This document shows positions 1-8,638 of a stretch of 64,000 bases of DNA, in pieces. Where the stretch lies: positions 439,501 to 503,500 of the forward strand of contig NZ_CP071632.1 of the NCBI RefSeq assembly GCF_017357385.1, read 5' to 3'. The notes under the pieces are model-generated. The model ran no database searches and was not told the origin of the DNA. It was given only the letters and a program-made list of their open reading frames with translations. The translations under genes were made by a program, and so were the position numbers. The number at the start of each line of letters is the position of its first letter. The first letter of the stretch is position 1. The DNA comes from Rhizobium sp. NZLR1 (GTDB lineage Bacteria > Pseudomonadota > Alphaproteobacteria > Rhizobiales > Rhizobiaceae).

Positions 1-125
1 ATGTTCTTGTCGATCTGCGCGAAGAGATTGACATGATGCGGATAGAGCGTGTTGTCGAGGTCGAAGACCCAGTCTGTGACGTGCGCGAAGTCGGCTTTAT
101 CAGGCGTGCGGTCGATCTTTGTCAT
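1..125 (-). CDS. HAD-family hydrolase (pyrimidine 5'-nucleotidase type), 3' part outside window
   Basis: The first 41 codons of a minus-strand gene are present; the rest lies beyond position 1. The N-terminus MTKIDRTPDK is followed by WVFDLDNTLYPH. This is the DxDxT motif I of haloacid dehalogenase phosphatases, with the nucleophile Asp in FDLDNTLY. Rhizobial proteins with this N-terminus are usually annotated as pyrimidine 5'-nucleotidases, which dephosphorylate nucleoside monophosphates in the cytoplasm. The start is the ATG read from 125 to 123. The HAD call is firm; the substrate cannot be judged from this fragment. Confidence 0.8.
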   Translation of the reverse strand, partial: MTKIDRTPDKADFAHVTDWVFDLDNTLYPHHVNLFAQIDKN

Positions 126-228
126 GGCGGACTTATGGCACGGGTACGGCCGCAAGGAAATCGACAAGAATAAAATAGACGCCCGATTTTCGGCGGACGT
201 CGCAGGCTCGGGATGCTAGAAAACGGAC

Positions 229-1302
229 ATGTTTTTCGAACGGCCCGACGATGATACGCTCTATGATGACCTGATCGCGCGCTGCGCCGATTATGAGGGC
301 CAGGCCTATGTCTGCGTCAAGACGACGGGCATCTTCTGTCGTCTGACCTGTCCGGCGCGTAAGCCGAAGCGGGAAAATACCCTGTTCTTCGAGACGATCG
401 CCGCCTGCATGCATTCCGGCTTTCGCCCCTGCCGGCGCTGCCGGCCGCTGGAGCAGCCGGGCAGGGAGCCGATCGTCGACGTGTTGCTTGCCGCGCTCGA
501 CAGCGAGCCGCAGGTTCGCTGGACCGAAGACGAGCTTGTGCGCCGCGGACATGATCCCTCGACGGTGCGGCGCGCCTTCAAGCGGGCGTTCGGCATGACC
601 TTTCATGACATCGTCCGCTACCGCCGTCTCAGGCAAGCGGCCCGGCAACTGGCCGATGGCGCACGCGTCATCGATGCGCAGATCGACGCCGGATACGAGT
701 CTCCGAGCGGCTTCCGCACGGCATTCCAGCGGCTCGTCGGCAAGGCGCCGGCGCTCTCGCAGAACCGCGAACTGCTTTTTGCCGACTGGTTCGACACGCC
801 GCTCGGGCCGATGATCGCGGTTGCCGACCAGACACATCTGCATCTGCTCGAATTTCACGACCGCAAGGCGCTACTGAGCGAGCTCGAGGCACTGCAGAAG
901 CGCGTCCGCTCCTCGGTCGCGATCGGCCGCACGCCGGCAATCGACCGGATCGAGACGGAGATCCGGGACTATTTCGAAGGGCGGCGCACGGTCTTCACGA
1001 CGCCATTGGCGCTCGGCGGCACGCCCTTCGAAAAACATGTCTGGGCAAAGCTCATGGATATCCCTGTCGGTCAGACCCGCGCCTATGGCGATCTTGCAAG
1101 GCAGATGGAAAGGCCGGAAGTCGTGCGTGCCGTCGGCCGCGCCAACGGCGCCAACCAGCTAGCCATCATCGTGCCCTGTCATCGCGTGCTCGGCGCGGAT
1201 GGATCGTTGACCGGCTATGGCGGCGGGCTCTGGCGCAAGCAATGGCTGCTGCGGCATGAAGAGAAGATCAGCACACAATCAAAGATGGAGGAGACAACAT
1301 GA
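229..1302 (+). CDS. ada: Bifunctional Ada: methyl-phosphotriester/O6-methylguanine-DNA methyltransferase and regulator
   Basis: Repairs alkylated DNA by irreversible methyl transfer to its own cysteines and, in the known family, activates alkylation-response genes. Domains in order: Ada zinc-binding domain with Cys37, Cys41, Cys68 and Cys71 (FCRLTC and PCRRC), an AraC-type helix-turn-helix (about 90-175), a short RNase H-like segment, and the MGMT domain with the acceptor PCHRV (Cys317). At 357 aa it matches full-length E. coli Ada, so both methyl-acceptor sites are present. The stop overlaps the next start (ATGA at 1299-1302), so the two genes are translationally coupled. Confidence 0.93.
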   Translation: MFFERPDDDTLYDDLIARCADYEGQAYVCVKTTGIFCRLTCPARKPKRENTLFFETIAACMHSGFRPCRRCRPLEQPGREPIVDVLLAALDSEPQVRWTEDELVRRGHDPSTVRRAFKRAFGMTFHDIVRYRRLRQAARQLADGARVIDAQIDAGYESPSGFRTAFQRLVGKAPALSQNRELLFADWFDTPLGPMIAVADQTHLHLLEFHDRKALLSELEALQKRVRSSVAIGRTPAIDRIETEIRDYFEGRRTVFTTPLALGGTPFEKHVWAKLMDIPVGQTRAYGDLARQMERPEVVRAVGRANGANQLAIIVPCHRVLGADGSLTGYGGGLWRKQWLLRHEEKISTQSKMEETT

Positions 1303-2069
1303 ACCAGACTGAAAAGGCCAAGGCATTCGGCGCGCTGCACCGCAAGGGCAACCCGGTCATTCTTTACAACATCTGGGATGCCGGAACGGCCAAGGCGGTG
1401 ACGGAAGCCGGCGCCAAGGCGCTGGCGACCGGAAGCTGGTCGGTCGCCGCCGCTCAAGGCTATGGCGACGGCCAGAAGCTGCCGATGGAAGTGCTGCTTG
1501 AGACGGCACGCTCGATCGCCGCCGTCAACGAACTGCCGCTCTCGGTCGATTTCGAAGGCGCCTATTCGACGGACCCTTCAGGTGCCGCGGCCAATGTGGC
1601 GAAAGTGATCGAGGCCGGCGCCGTCGGCATCAATTTCGAGGATCAAAAGATCGGCGCGAGCGGCCTTCATCCGGTGGAGGCGCAGGCGGCCCGCATCCGC
1701 GCCATCCGGGAAATGGCCGAGGCGAGGGATATCGATTTCTTCATCAACGCCCGCACCGACCTGTTCCTTCAGGAAGGCGACGGCTCCAGGCATGCCGGTC
1801 TGGTCGACGAGGCAGTCGAGCGTGGCAAGGCCTATGCAGCGGCAGGCGCCAGCGGCTTCTTCGTGCCCGGCCTCATCGAACCAGCGCTGATCGAGAAGAT
1901 CTGCGCCGCCTCCAGCATGCCGGTCAATATCATGATGAAGCCGGGCGCGCCCGAACCGGCAGCGCTCGGAAAGCTCGGCGTCTCGCGCATCAGCTACGGC
2001 CCGGGGCCATACCGGGCCATGATGGAGAAGCTGAAGGAAGCCGCGGCGGCGATCTATAGCCCGCTCTGA
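1299..2069 (+). CDS. Isocitrate lyase/PEP mutase-family protein
   Basis: A 256-aa TIM-barrel enzyme of the isocitrate lyase/phosphoenolpyruvate mutase superfamily. Family marks are IWDAGTAKAVTEAGAKALAT near residue 25, LSVDFEGAYS near 85, the metal/substrate segment GINFEDQ near 108, and FFINARTD near 147. The isocitrate lyase signature KKCGH is absent, so this is the short 2-methylisocitrate-lyase/carboxyphosphonoenolpyruvate mutase-like group, whose substrates are mostly unknown. It overlaps ada by 4 bp and is preceded by GGAGGAGA, so the two are probably co-transcribed. A link to alkylation repair is not established. Confidence 0.8.
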   Translation: MNQTEKAKAFGALHRKGNPVILYNIWDAGTAKAVTEAGAKALATGSWSVAAAQGYGDGQKLPMEVLLETARSIAAVNELPLSVDFEGAYSTDPSGAAANVAKVIEAGAVGINFEDQKIGASGLHPVEAQAARIRAIREMAEARDIDFFINARTDLFLQEGDGSRHAGLVDEAVERGKAYAAAGASGFFVPGLIEPALIEKICAASSMPVNIMMKPGAPEPAALGKLGVSRISYGPGPYRAMMEKLKEAAAAIYSPL

Positions 2070-2125
2070 TTTCGGCTCCAGTCTTGGAAGATGCGTCCCT
2101 TCGCCGGTGAAGGGCGCAACCTCGA

Positions 2126-3013
2126 TCAGGGGACGATCAGCGTTCCGACGCCGTGCTCGGTGAAGATCTCGAGCAGGACGGAATGGGCTGTCTTGCCGTT
2201 CAGGATGACGACGCCCTGGACGCCGGCCTTGATCGCATCGATGCAGGTCTCGACCTTCGGGATCATGCCGCCCGAGATCGTGCCGTCGGCGATCAGCGCA
2301 TGCGCTTCGGCGACGGAAAGCTCCTTGATCAGCTGGCCGTTCTTGTCGAGCACGCCGGGCACATCGGTCAGGAAGAGCAGGCGGGTGGCGTTCAGCGCGC
2401 CGGCAATGGCGCCGGCGAAAGTATCGGCATTGATGTTGTAGGTGGCGCCGTCGCGGCCGGGTGCGACCGGGGCGATCACCGGGATCATCTCGGAGCGGGC
2501 GAGCAGATCGAGCAGCGTGCGGTCGACCTCGACCACCTCGCCGACGAAGCCGAGATCGAGCACGCGCTCGATGTTGGAATCCGGATCCTTCACGGTCTTG
2601 CGCGCCTTTTCGGCGAAGACCATGTTGCCGTCCTTGCCGCAAAGGCCGATCGCCCATTCGCCGGTCTGGTTGATGAGCGCGACAATTTCCTTGTTGATCG
2701 AGCCGGCGAGCACCATCTCGACGATCTCGACCGTCTTCTGGTCGGTGACGCGAAGCCCGCCCTCGAATTTCGATTCGATGCCCATCTTGCTCAGCATGGC
2801 GCCGATCTGCGGGCCGCCGCCGTGAACGACGATCGGGTTGACGCCCGATTGCTTCAACAGCGCGATGTCGCTGGCAAAGGCCTTGCCGAGCTCGGGATTG
2901 CCCATGGCGTGGCCGCCATATTTGACGACAATCGTCTTGTTCTCGTAACGCTGCATGAAGGGCAGCGCCTTGGCCAGAAGCCGTGCCTGCAGTTCGCTTT
3001 CGGACTCGTTCAT
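2126..3013 (-). CDS. argB: Acetylglutamate kinase
   Basis: Catalyses the second step of arginine biosynthesis, phosphorylation of N-acetyl-L-glutamate, in the cytoplasm. The 295-aa protein has the amino-acid kinase marks [10 protein letters not shown] (ATP-phosphate lysine and glycine loop, about residue 28), [10 protein letters not shown] (about 61), and the C-terminal [11 protein letters not shown] nucleotide-binding segment. I chose the internal ATG at 3013-3011 ([10 protein letters not shown]) because the upstream extension to 3133 is unlike the family N-terminus and would run into the sigma-factor promoter region. The gene is convergent with the PEP mutase-like gene. Confidence 0.93.
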   Translation of the reverse strand: MNESESELQARLLAKALPFMQRYENKTIVVKYGGHAMGNPELGKAFASDIALLKQSGVNPIVVHGGGPQIGAMLSKMGIESKFEGGLRVTDQKTVEIVEMVLAGSINKEIVALINQTGEWAIGLCGKDGNMVFAEKARKTVKDPDSNIERVLDLGFVGEVVEVDRTLLDLLARSEMIPVIAPVAPGRDGATYNINADTFAGAIAGALNATRLLFLTDVPGVLDKNGQLIKELSVAEAHALIADGTISGGMIPKVETCIDAIKAGVQGVVILNGKTAHSVLLEIFTEHGVGTLIVP

Positions 3014-3156
3014 GGGGACCCCGCAGAATTGTTCGCGGCCTTTTATCGCAAGTTTCTGACAGAGGGAATAATCCAGAGGGCAATAGTTTTTCGTATCTGG
3101 CGCGGAGCCGGTGGTCTTTACCGTCCGGCGCACGCAAGTATGATATGAGGAACGGC

Positions 3157-3696
3157 ATGCAAGGCGATGAGATTGCAGACCTGATCGGCCGCGTCGCGCT
3201 CAGCGACCGCAGGGCTTTTATTGCCCTTTACAATCAGACCGGGCCGAAACTTTTTGCCATCTGCCTGCGTATCTTGAAGGATCGCACGGAAGCCGAAGAA
3301 GCCCTGCAGGAAGTCTATATCAGCATCTGGCAAAGGGCCGGAAGTTTCCAGGCAGCCACAGGTTCGTCCTCGGCGTGGCTTTCGGCGATTGCCCGCAATC
3401 GGTCGATCGATACGTTGCGGTCGCGCAAGCCTATCGCCGACGAAATCGACAGTGCCTACGATCTTGCCGATGCCGCACCCGACCCGGAAATGCAGACGGT
3501 GACGAAGGATGAAGGAAGGCGGATTGACACCTGCATGGAAGAGTTGGAAGCTGATCGTGCGGTCGCGGTGAAACGGGCTTATGTCGAAGGGCTGAGCTAT
3601 CAGGAACTGGCTGATCAGTTTGGTGTCCCGCTGAACACGATGCGGACCTGGCTCAGGCGCAGCCTGTTGAAACTGAGAGAGTGCATGGAACGATGA
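3157..3696 (+). CDS. ECF RNA polymerase sigma factor, SigK-like
   Basis: Extracytoplasmic-function sigma factor of about 179 aa that should direct RNA polymerase to its own regulon. Sigma region 2 spans the segment from [20 protein letters not shown] to [12 protein letters not shown]. Region 4 is the C-terminal helix-turn-helix [20 protein letters not shown]. The ATG at 3157 is preferred because GAGGAA lies 6 nt upstream; an in-frame ATG at 3145 is possible. The stop overlaps the anti-sigma start (ATGA, 3693-3696), the usual arrangement for a sigma and its cognate inhibitor. Confidence 0.87.
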   Translation: MQGDEIADLIGRVALSDRRAFIALYNQTGPKLFAICLRILKDRTEAEEALQEVYISIWQRAGSFQAATGSSSAWLSAIARNRSIDTLRSRKPIADEIDSAYDLADAAPDPEMQTVTKDEGRRIDTCMEELEADRAVAVKRAYVEGLSYQELADQFGVPLNTMRTWLRRSLLKLRECMER

Positions 3697-4412
3697 CATC
3701 CCCCGACAAAAGCAAGGGAGACCGCTCCCGCGACGAGGTTCTCGCCGGCGAATATGTGCTTGGCGTCCTCTCGCTGCAGGACCGACGGGTGGTGGAAGAG
3801 CGCATTCGCCACGATCGGCCCTTTGCCGCGATCGTCAGCCGCTGGGAAACCAACCTTTCCGCCTTCAATGACGAGTATGAAACCGCCTCGCCAAACCGGG
3901 AAACCTTCAAGCAGATCGAGGCGCGGCTTTTCGGCGATGCTGCAAAACCCGCATCCTTTTCGCAAGGAATCTGGAATTCGGCGGTTTTCTGGCGCTCGCT
4001 GAGCTTTGCCTGTGTCGTCGTCGCCGTCAGCGCCGTTATCTTCGCCTCCGGCGTGGTGCCGCAGCCGCAGGGGCCGACACCGCTGGTGGCCTCGCTTTCC
4101 GGCCAGAACAGCGCCATCAATCTTCTCGCCTCCTACGAGCTGCAGAGCGGCCGGCTGAAGATCGTGCCGGTGGCCGCCGGCAAGCCGGAGGAGAAGTCAC
4201 TGGAACTCTGGCTGGTGCTGGGCAGCGGCCTGCCGAAATCGCTCGGCGTCTTCCAGCCGGGCGAGAGCGGCGAACTCGTCATTCCCGCCGATCTGCGCAG
4301 CCATCTCGCCGATGGTGCAACGCTTGCCGTCAGCCTCGAACCCTTCGGCGGCTCGCCGACCGGCCAGGCGACCGGTCCGGTGATCGCAAGCGGCGCCTTG
4401 CGCCGGCCATGA
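3693..4412 (+). CDS. RskA-like anti-sigma factor
   Basis: Membrane-anchored inhibitor of the ECF sigma encoded just upstream. The 239-aa protein begins with the anti-sigma N-terminal segment (VLAGEYVLGVLSLQDRR, about residues 14-30) and has a single transmembrane stretch around LSFACVVVAVSAVIFASGVV. An extracytoplasmic RskA domain follows, with ELWLVLGSGLPKSLGVF and the end motif VSLEPFGGSPTGQATGPVIA. Start ATG 3693 is preferred over an in-frame GTG at 3681 because it gives the 4-bp overlap. In the known family, proteolysis of the anti-sigma frees the sigma factor; the signal here is unknown. Confidence 0.87.
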   Translation: MTSPDKSKGDRSRDEVLAGEYVLGVLSLQDRRVVEERIRHDRPFAAIVSRWETNLSAFNDEYETASPNRETFKQIEARLFGDAAKPASFSQGIWNSAVFWRSLSFACVVVAVSAVIFASGVVPQPQGPTPLVASLSGQNSAINLLASYELQSGRLKIVPVAAGKPEEKSLELWLVLGSGLPKSLGVFQPGESGELVIPADLRSHLADGATLAVSLEPFGGSPTGQATGPVIASGALRRP

Positions 4413-4461
4413 TTGGGCGCCGGTCGTAAATCGCGCGCCCATAAAATCATTTTCTCCCAAC

Positions 4462-4490
4462 TGAAACTCTTTGGCGCAAGCCTCCGTAGT
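4462..4490 (+). promoter_or_regulatory. Candidate ECF-type promoter upstream of the fasciclin gene
   Basis: TGAAAC at 4462-4467 and CGTAGT at 4485-4490 are separated by 17 bp. This fits the AAC-type -35 and CGT-type -10 pattern of many ECF sigma factors and lies about 64 bp before the fasciclin start. The assignment rests on motif form and gene context only. Confidence 0.35.
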
Positions 4491-4553
4491 TCGAAATGTC
4501 CGGACGACGCTCAGGCATAAAGCCCGCGGATGGTGTCCGGTGAGGAGAAAATC

Positions 4554-5108
4554 ATGATCAAGTCCGTATTGCGCGGTTTTGCACTCGCGACCGCCCTATC
4601 CGCTGTCGCCTTTGCCGCCGCCAAGAACCCGGAAGTCGGCGGTGCGGCGATGTTCGCCACCAAGAACATCATCGAAAACGCTGTCAATTCGAAGGATCAC
4701 ACGACGCTGGTCGCAGCCGTCAAGGCGGCGGGCCTGGTCAGCACCCTCGAGGGCAAAGGCCCCTTCACCGTCTTTGCGCCGACCAACGAAGCTTTCGCCG
4801 CCCTGCCGAAAGGCACGGTCGAGACGCTGCTGAAGCCGGAAAACAAGGCGACGCTCACCAAGGTTCTGACCTGCCATGTCGTTGCCGCCGATGCGATGGC
4901 CAAGACCGTTGCCAAGATGATCAAGGATGACGGCGGCGAGCACGACATCAAGACCGTCGGCGGCTGCGTGCTGAAAGCCAAGGAAAGCATGGGCAAGATC
5001 ACGCTGACCGACGAAAACGGCGGCGTCTCGCATGTGACGATCGCCGATGTCAAACAGTCGAACGGCGTCATCCACGTCGTCGACAAGGTGCTGCTGCCGA
5101 AGATGTAA
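4554..5108 (+). CDS. Secreted fasciclin (FAS1) domain protein
   Basis: A 184-aa exported protein: an N-terminal signal peptide (MIKSVLRGFALATALSAVAFAA) followed by one FAS1 domain of about 135 residues. The FAS1 marks are ENAVNSKDHTTLVAAVKAAG, GPFTVFAPTNEAFAALP (the conserved H1 box) and the terminal H2 box NGVIHVVDKVLLP. FAS1 domains mediate adhesion or surface interactions. The start is the ATG at 4554 with GAGGAG 8 nt upstream. Its position directly after an ECF sigma/RskA pair suggests it is a target of that sigma factor, as fasciclin-like genes are in mycobacterial SigK systems. Confidence 0.88.
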   Translation: MIKSVLRGFALATALSAVAFAAAKNPEVGGAAMFATKNIIENAVNSKDHTTLVAAVKAAGLVSTLEGKGPFTVFAPTNEAFAALPKGTVETLLKPENKATLTKVLTCHVVAADAMAKTVAKMIKDDGGEHDIKTVGGCVLKAKESMGKITLTDENGGVSHVTIADVKQSNGVIHVVDKVLLPKM

Positions 5109-5131
5109 GTCTGCGTATGTCGGCAGAGGCG

Positions 5132-5155
5132 TGGGGCGCTCTCCGGGGCGCCCCA
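5132..5155 (+). terminator. GC-rich hairpin after the fasciclin gene
   Basis: TGGGGCGC and GCGCCCCA form an 8-bp stem with an 8-nt loop, 24 nt after the fasciclin stop. There is no T-run, so it is a weak intrinsic terminator or an mRNA-stabilising hairpin. Confidence 0.45.
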
Positions 5156-5194
5156 AACACAATGAGAGAGGCGCCAGCGTCACTGATGAGGTGG

Positions 5195-6271
5195 CTATCG
5201 GGCCGCTTCGGCTCTCCGGAAAACGAGTGTGACACTCATGCCGGTGCCGGGGGACGAGGTTACTTCGACGTTAGCGCGGGCGTTCTGTTTCAGGGACTGC
5301 ACGATCATCGCGCTCAGCTTTCCCGGGTGCGGCCAATTCACATCTTGAGGAAGACCGACCCCATTATCGGCAACGGTGATCCTGCAGCCGGTATCGCTGA
5401 CGACACAGCGGAGCGTGATCTCTCCGCCGTCACGCCCCACAAAGGCATGTTTCAGCGCATTGGTGAGGAGTTCGTTGATCACCAGCCCGGCGGGCATGGC
5501 CACATCGACCGAAACCGGCCAGGTATCGACCTTCATGTCCAGCCGTATGCCTTCCACGGCGTGGGCAGCCATCACCGAGGCGGCAATCTGGCTCACATAG
5601 GTGCCAAGATCGACTGTGGCGCCTTTCTCTTCGTCCGACAGCGAGCGGTACAACAGCGCCAAGGCTTCGATCCGCCCGGCAAGCCGTGCAAATCTCTCGC
5701 TTTCCTCGCTCTGTTGTGCATTGCGCGCCTCCATCCGGATCAGCGCCGTGATCATCTGAAGATTGTTCTTCACGCGATGCTGAAGTTCGCGCAGAAGCAC
5801 ATCCTTCTCGGTCAGCAGCTCGCCGAAGCTCTGATCCGCCGCCGCCTCATTGCGCGCCGCAAAGGCTACCAATCGGAACAGCGGGGTGTCGTCATCGTCG
5901 ACGATGGTATTCGACCAGACATCGATAATGGTCGTGCTGTCAGGTTCGGCCACCAGGGAGAACGCGCCAATATACTCTTCCGCAGAAGTCACGGCGGCTG
6001 TCAGCGTCGCTCCTCCCGATATGGCGGTGGAATCCAATTCGATCTCGGTCCAGGCTTTTCCCTGGACCTGCGTTGCGCTGAGCGCCGTCAGCCGTTCGAA
6101 CTCGAGATTGACGTAAATCAGCGCCTCACAGTTATCGAGTTCGGAGACGGCCACAGCAAAGGGGACGTGATCGAGAAAGTGTCGAAACCGATCGTCATCA
6201 AGGGCTTCGGCCAGATGGGGCAGGTTGCCGACGCCTTCCGGCGAAAGCGGCTGGTCTTTGCTATCAGTCAT
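5195..6271 (-). CDS. PAS-containing sensor histidine kinase, HisKA_2 type
   Basis: A 358-aa cytoplasmic sensor kinase without membrane segments. An N-terminal PAS-like domain (about residues 25-140) precedes the HisKA_2 phosphoacceptor box ELQHRVKNNLQMI, with His165. The HATPase_c domain follows, with the N box VINELLTNALKHAF, the G box VADNGVGLP and the late glycine box SSPGTGMSV. Kinases of this HWE/HisKA_2 class are abundant in alphaproteobacteria and often feed general stress or light/redox responses. No response regulator lies next to it, so its partner is not evident. Confidence 0.87.
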   Translation of the reverse strand: MTDSKDQPLSPEGVGNLPHLAEALDDDRFRHFLDHVPFAVAVSELDNCEALIYVNLEFERLTALSATQVQGKAWTEIELDSTAISGGATLTAAVTSAEEYIGAFSLVAEPDSTTIIDVWSNTIVDDDDTPLFRLVAFAARNEAAADQSFGELLTEKDVLLRELQHRVKNNLQMITALIRMEARNAQQSEESERFARLAGRIEALALLYRSLSDEEKGATVDLGTYVSQIAASVMAAHAVEGIRLDMKVDTWPVSVDVAMPAGLVINELLTNALKHAFVGRDGGEITLRCVVSDTGCRITVADNGVGLPQDVNWPHPGKLSAMIVQSLKQNARANVEVTSSPGTGMSVTLVFRRAEAAR

Positions 6272-6500
6272 CTAACTACTCGCGCACGCGGCTGCTCTTG
6301 CACAGCATGGGATGGAGGGTTGCTTTAAAAACTTCGCGGACGCAAGTGCAAACACTGCCGGTCAGCCTATGCAAGCAGTTTCATACTGCGAGGATGATTG
6401 ACGTGATCCGACCCTTGATTCAGGCCAAACCCGGAAATTGCGCCAGCAGCCACCAAGCATAATTTACGCTCGGTCATTTCAGGGGCTCGATGCACGAGCG

Positions 6501-6533
6501 AAAACAAAAAGGCCAGGCAAATCGCCTGGCCTT
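6501..6533 (-). terminator. Rho-independent terminator of the cold-shock gene
   Basis: A 10-bp inverted repeat (AAGGCCAGGC / GCCTGGCCTT, 6509-6533) with a 5-nt loop is followed on the minus strand by TTTTTGTTTT. It lies about 64 nt after the csp stop and explains part of the 325-bp gap at 6272-6596. The rest of that gap is upstream DNA of the sensor kinase, in which I see nothing else. Confidence 0.85.
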
Positions 6534-6596
6534 GAATGGATAACGTGCTTCCGGCAGTGCCAGTACATCCGTGGTCAAAGGAAAGCAGATATCGAT

Positions 6597-6806
6597 TTAA
6601 GCGTTCTGGAGATTGCAAGCGGACATCTTGCCCGACTTGTTGTCACGCTCGAGATCGAAGCCGATCTTCTGGCCTTCGACGAGTTCGCGCATTCCGGCAC
6701 GTTCGACGGCGGAGATGTGAACGAAGGCGTCAGCGCCGCCATTGTCAGGCTGAATGAAGCCGAAGCCCTTGGTGGAGTTGAACCATTTAACGGTGCCAGT
6801 GGTCAT
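6597..6806 (-). CDS. cspA: Cold-shock domain protein
   Basis: A 69-aa single cold-shock domain, a five-stranded RNA/ssDNA-binding barrel acting as an RNA chaperone. RNP1 is KGFGFIQP and RNP2 is DAFVHISAV, both intact, with the entry motif [11 protein letters not shown]. The ATG at 6806-6804 is chosen because AAAGGG lies 7 nt upstream and the length fits the family; an in-frame ATG five codons earlier is possible. csp paralogs are numerous in rhizobia, so the exact paralog name is uncertain. Confidence 0.9.
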   Translation of the reverse strand: MTTGTVKWFNSTKGFGFIQPDNGGADAFVHISAVERAGMRELVEGQKIGFDLERDNKSGKMSACNLQNA

Positions 6807-7144
6807 GATGAACCCTTTCATAGCAATATTGAAGAACCGCAGCGCCAGGGCGATGCGGATGATGATAGCGATTTTTGAAAGGAAGTTCGTTCAGGCCGCG
6901 GTGCTAATCGCGCGATAACCAAGCCAGCAAGCAAAATTCGATAGCCGCCATCTACCGCAACCAACCCGTATCGTCAACCGTTAGTTTTTCATCGATGAAC
7001 AAGTCAACCTGTAGATGCTCCTTCGGCCTTTGCACCAAATAGGACTCGGCCGCGTGAAAAGCCGAGAATCCGGATATGCCGGAAGCGAGCTTTGGAACGA
7101 GCCAGACTCACGCGTCGCCCCAAATACCGCAGCCGGGCGCCGTT
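6807..7144 (-). promoter_or_regulatory. Upstream/leader region of the cold-shock gene
   Basis: About 340 bp without a convincing gene between csp and engB. Cold-shock genes typically have long structured 5' leaders, and this stretch is placed to supply promoter and leader. I could not identify a clear -35/-10 pair or a terminator for engB, and the short open frames here look random. Confidence 0.4.
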
Positions 7145-7798
7145 CTATTTCCAGCGGGCGATGCCGACGGTATCGCCGATCGCCTGGCGCAGATCGTCCA
7201 GGCCGTCGCCCTTTTCCGATGAGGTGGACAGCACGCCGGGATAGGCGGCCGGGCGCTTGCGGATCTTTTCCGCGGTCTCGGCAAGCAGCTTCGGCACAGC
7301 GGGCGCCTTGATCTTGTCGGTCTTGGTCAGCACGATCTGATAGGAGACGGCCGCCTTGTCGAGCAGATCAAGCACGTCATCGTCGTTCTTCTTGATGCCG
7401 TGGCGGCTGTCGATCAGCACATAGACGCGCTTCAGCGTCGCGCGGCCGCGCAGATAGTCGAAAACCAGCTTGGTCCACTTGTCGACCATCTCCTTCGGTG
7501 CCTGCGCATACCCATAGCCCGGCATATCGACGATCGCCATTGGCGGCAGGTCGCCACCTTCGCCGGAAAAGCCGTCCGGAACGAAATAATTGAGCTCCTG
7601 CGTGCGCCCCGGCGTGTTCGACGTGCGCGCCAGACCTTTCTGGCCGACCAGCGCATTGATCAGCGACGACTTGCCGACATTGGAACGGCCGGCAAAGGCC
7701 ACTTCCAGCGGCCCTTCCGGCGGCAGGAAGTTGAGCGACGGCACGCCGCGGATGAAGATCCATGGGTGGCCGAAGAGCGGCTTTTCGTTTTCGGGCAT
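7145..7798 (-). CDS. engB: Ribosome-biogenesis GTPase EngB/YsxC
   Basis: An essential GTPase that assists assembly of the large ribosomal subunit. The 217-aa protein carries all G motifs: G1 GRSNVGKSS (about 38-46), G2 TPGRT, G3 DMPGYG, G4 TKTDK and G5 STSS near the C-terminus. The minus-strand order rpmH-rnpA-yidC-engB is common in Rhizobiales, though here a TetR/methyltransferase pair separates engB from yidC. Confidence 0.93.
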   Translation of the reverse strand: MPENEKPLFGHPWIFIRGVPSLNFLPPEGPLEVAFAGRSNVGKSSLINALVGQKGLARTSNTPGRTQELNYFVPDGFSGEGGDLPPMAIVDMPGYGYAQAPKEMVDKWTKLVFDYLRGRATLKRVYVLIDSRHGIKKNDDDVLDLLDKAAVSYQIVLTKTDKIKAPAVPKLLAETAEKIRKRPAAYPGVLSTSSEKGDGLDDLRQAIGDTVGIARWK

Positions 7799-7916
7799 GC
7801 GGGCTCTGCAATCTCCGGCTTCTGTCTCTTACCGGGCTTCGTGGTTTTGAAGGAAGATGTCAAGCTTCGAGGCGGTTTGCAGACCATTGCTTCCTTCCCA
7901 CGCACGGCCTTGCGGG

Positions 7917-8549
7917 TCACCGCGTACTCAGGCTCAGAAGATAGGCGCAAAGCATATCGGCCATCGCATCCGAATAGGCGTCGACCTCTTCGGTCTTCCG
8001 CGGTCTTTCAGAAAATTCCTTTCCGACGGTCGTCAGGGTCGTCATGATCAAGTCGCCGGCCAGCACGCGGGCAGCCTCGGGGAGGGCGGGAAGCATCTCC
8101 TTCAGGAAGTCCTCGATCACCGGGTCGCCCGCCTGTCGTGCCTCCTGGGCCTCCGGCGCATCCCTGTAAAGCGGGGCAGCGTCGCCGAGCGCCACCCGCA
8201 CCGCGGCTTCTTCGCACTCCGACCGAATGAAGGCCCGAACCAATCTACGCACCCGCCGAAGCGGCGGCTCCGATCGGTCCTTCAGGATCTCATTCAGCAG
8301 ATCGGTGGTTTCTCGCCACTCGTCGCTCTGCAGCCGGAACAGGATCGCGGCCTTGTTCGGAAAATATTGGTAAAGCGATCCAACGCTGACGCCGGCTTTT
8401 TGCGCCACGCGTGCAGTGGTGAAGCGGTGCGCGCCTTGCCGCGCCAAAACCTGAACAGCGGCCTGCAGAATTGCCGAAACGAGCTCGTTCGAGCGCGTCT
8501 GTTTAGGCTGTTTTCGTGAGGAAAGTCTGGAGCTTGGGCGGTCGGTCAT
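7917..8549 (-). CDS. TetR-family transcriptional regulator
   Basis: A 210-aa repressor. The N-terminal helix-turn-helix spans about residues 20-65 and ends in GVSVGSLYQYFPNKAAILF, typical of TetR. The C-terminal ligand-binding domain has no recognisable specificity. Start ATG 8549 (MTDRPSSRLS) is chosen; the frame stays open upstream but crosses the divergent gene. It is divergent from the O-methyltransferase at 8639 and probably represses it. Confidence 0.85.
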   Translation of the reverse strand: MTDRPSSRLSSRKQPKQTRSNELVSAILQAAVQVLARQGAHRFTTARVAQKAGVSVGSLYQYFPNKAAILFRLQSDEWRETTDLLNEILKDRSEPPLRRVRRLVRAFIRSECEEAAVRVALGDAAPLYRDAPEAQEARQAGDPVIEDFLKEMLPALPEAARVLAGDLIMTTLTTVGKEFSERPRKTEEVDAYSDAMADMLCAYLLSLSTR

Positions 8550-8566
8550 CTCTAGGCTTCCGGATG

Positions 8567-8593
8567 CGATTAGCGAATGTGACGAATTAATCG
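8567..8593. promoter_or_regulatory. Candidate TetR operator between the divergent pair
   Basis: CGATTA (8567-8572) and TAATCG (8588-8593) form an inverted repeat around a 15-bp spacer, between the TetR start and the methyltransferase start. The position suits an operator for the divergent pair; there is no further support. Confidence 0.35.
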
Positions 8594-8638
8594 TATTTTC
8601 CCGATCGGCACAACAACGCTCTCGATGAAGGATTTGAT

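Noticed and set aside
1578..3158. 526-codon minus-strand open frame across the PEP mutase-like gene and argB
   Set aside because: Arg/Asp/Gly-biased shadow of argB in another frame, typical of high-GC DNA; argB itself has full family motifs.
5117..6328. 403-codon plus-strand open frame
   Set aside because: Antisense shadow of the sensor kinase gene; His/Gly/Arg-biased and without any domain.
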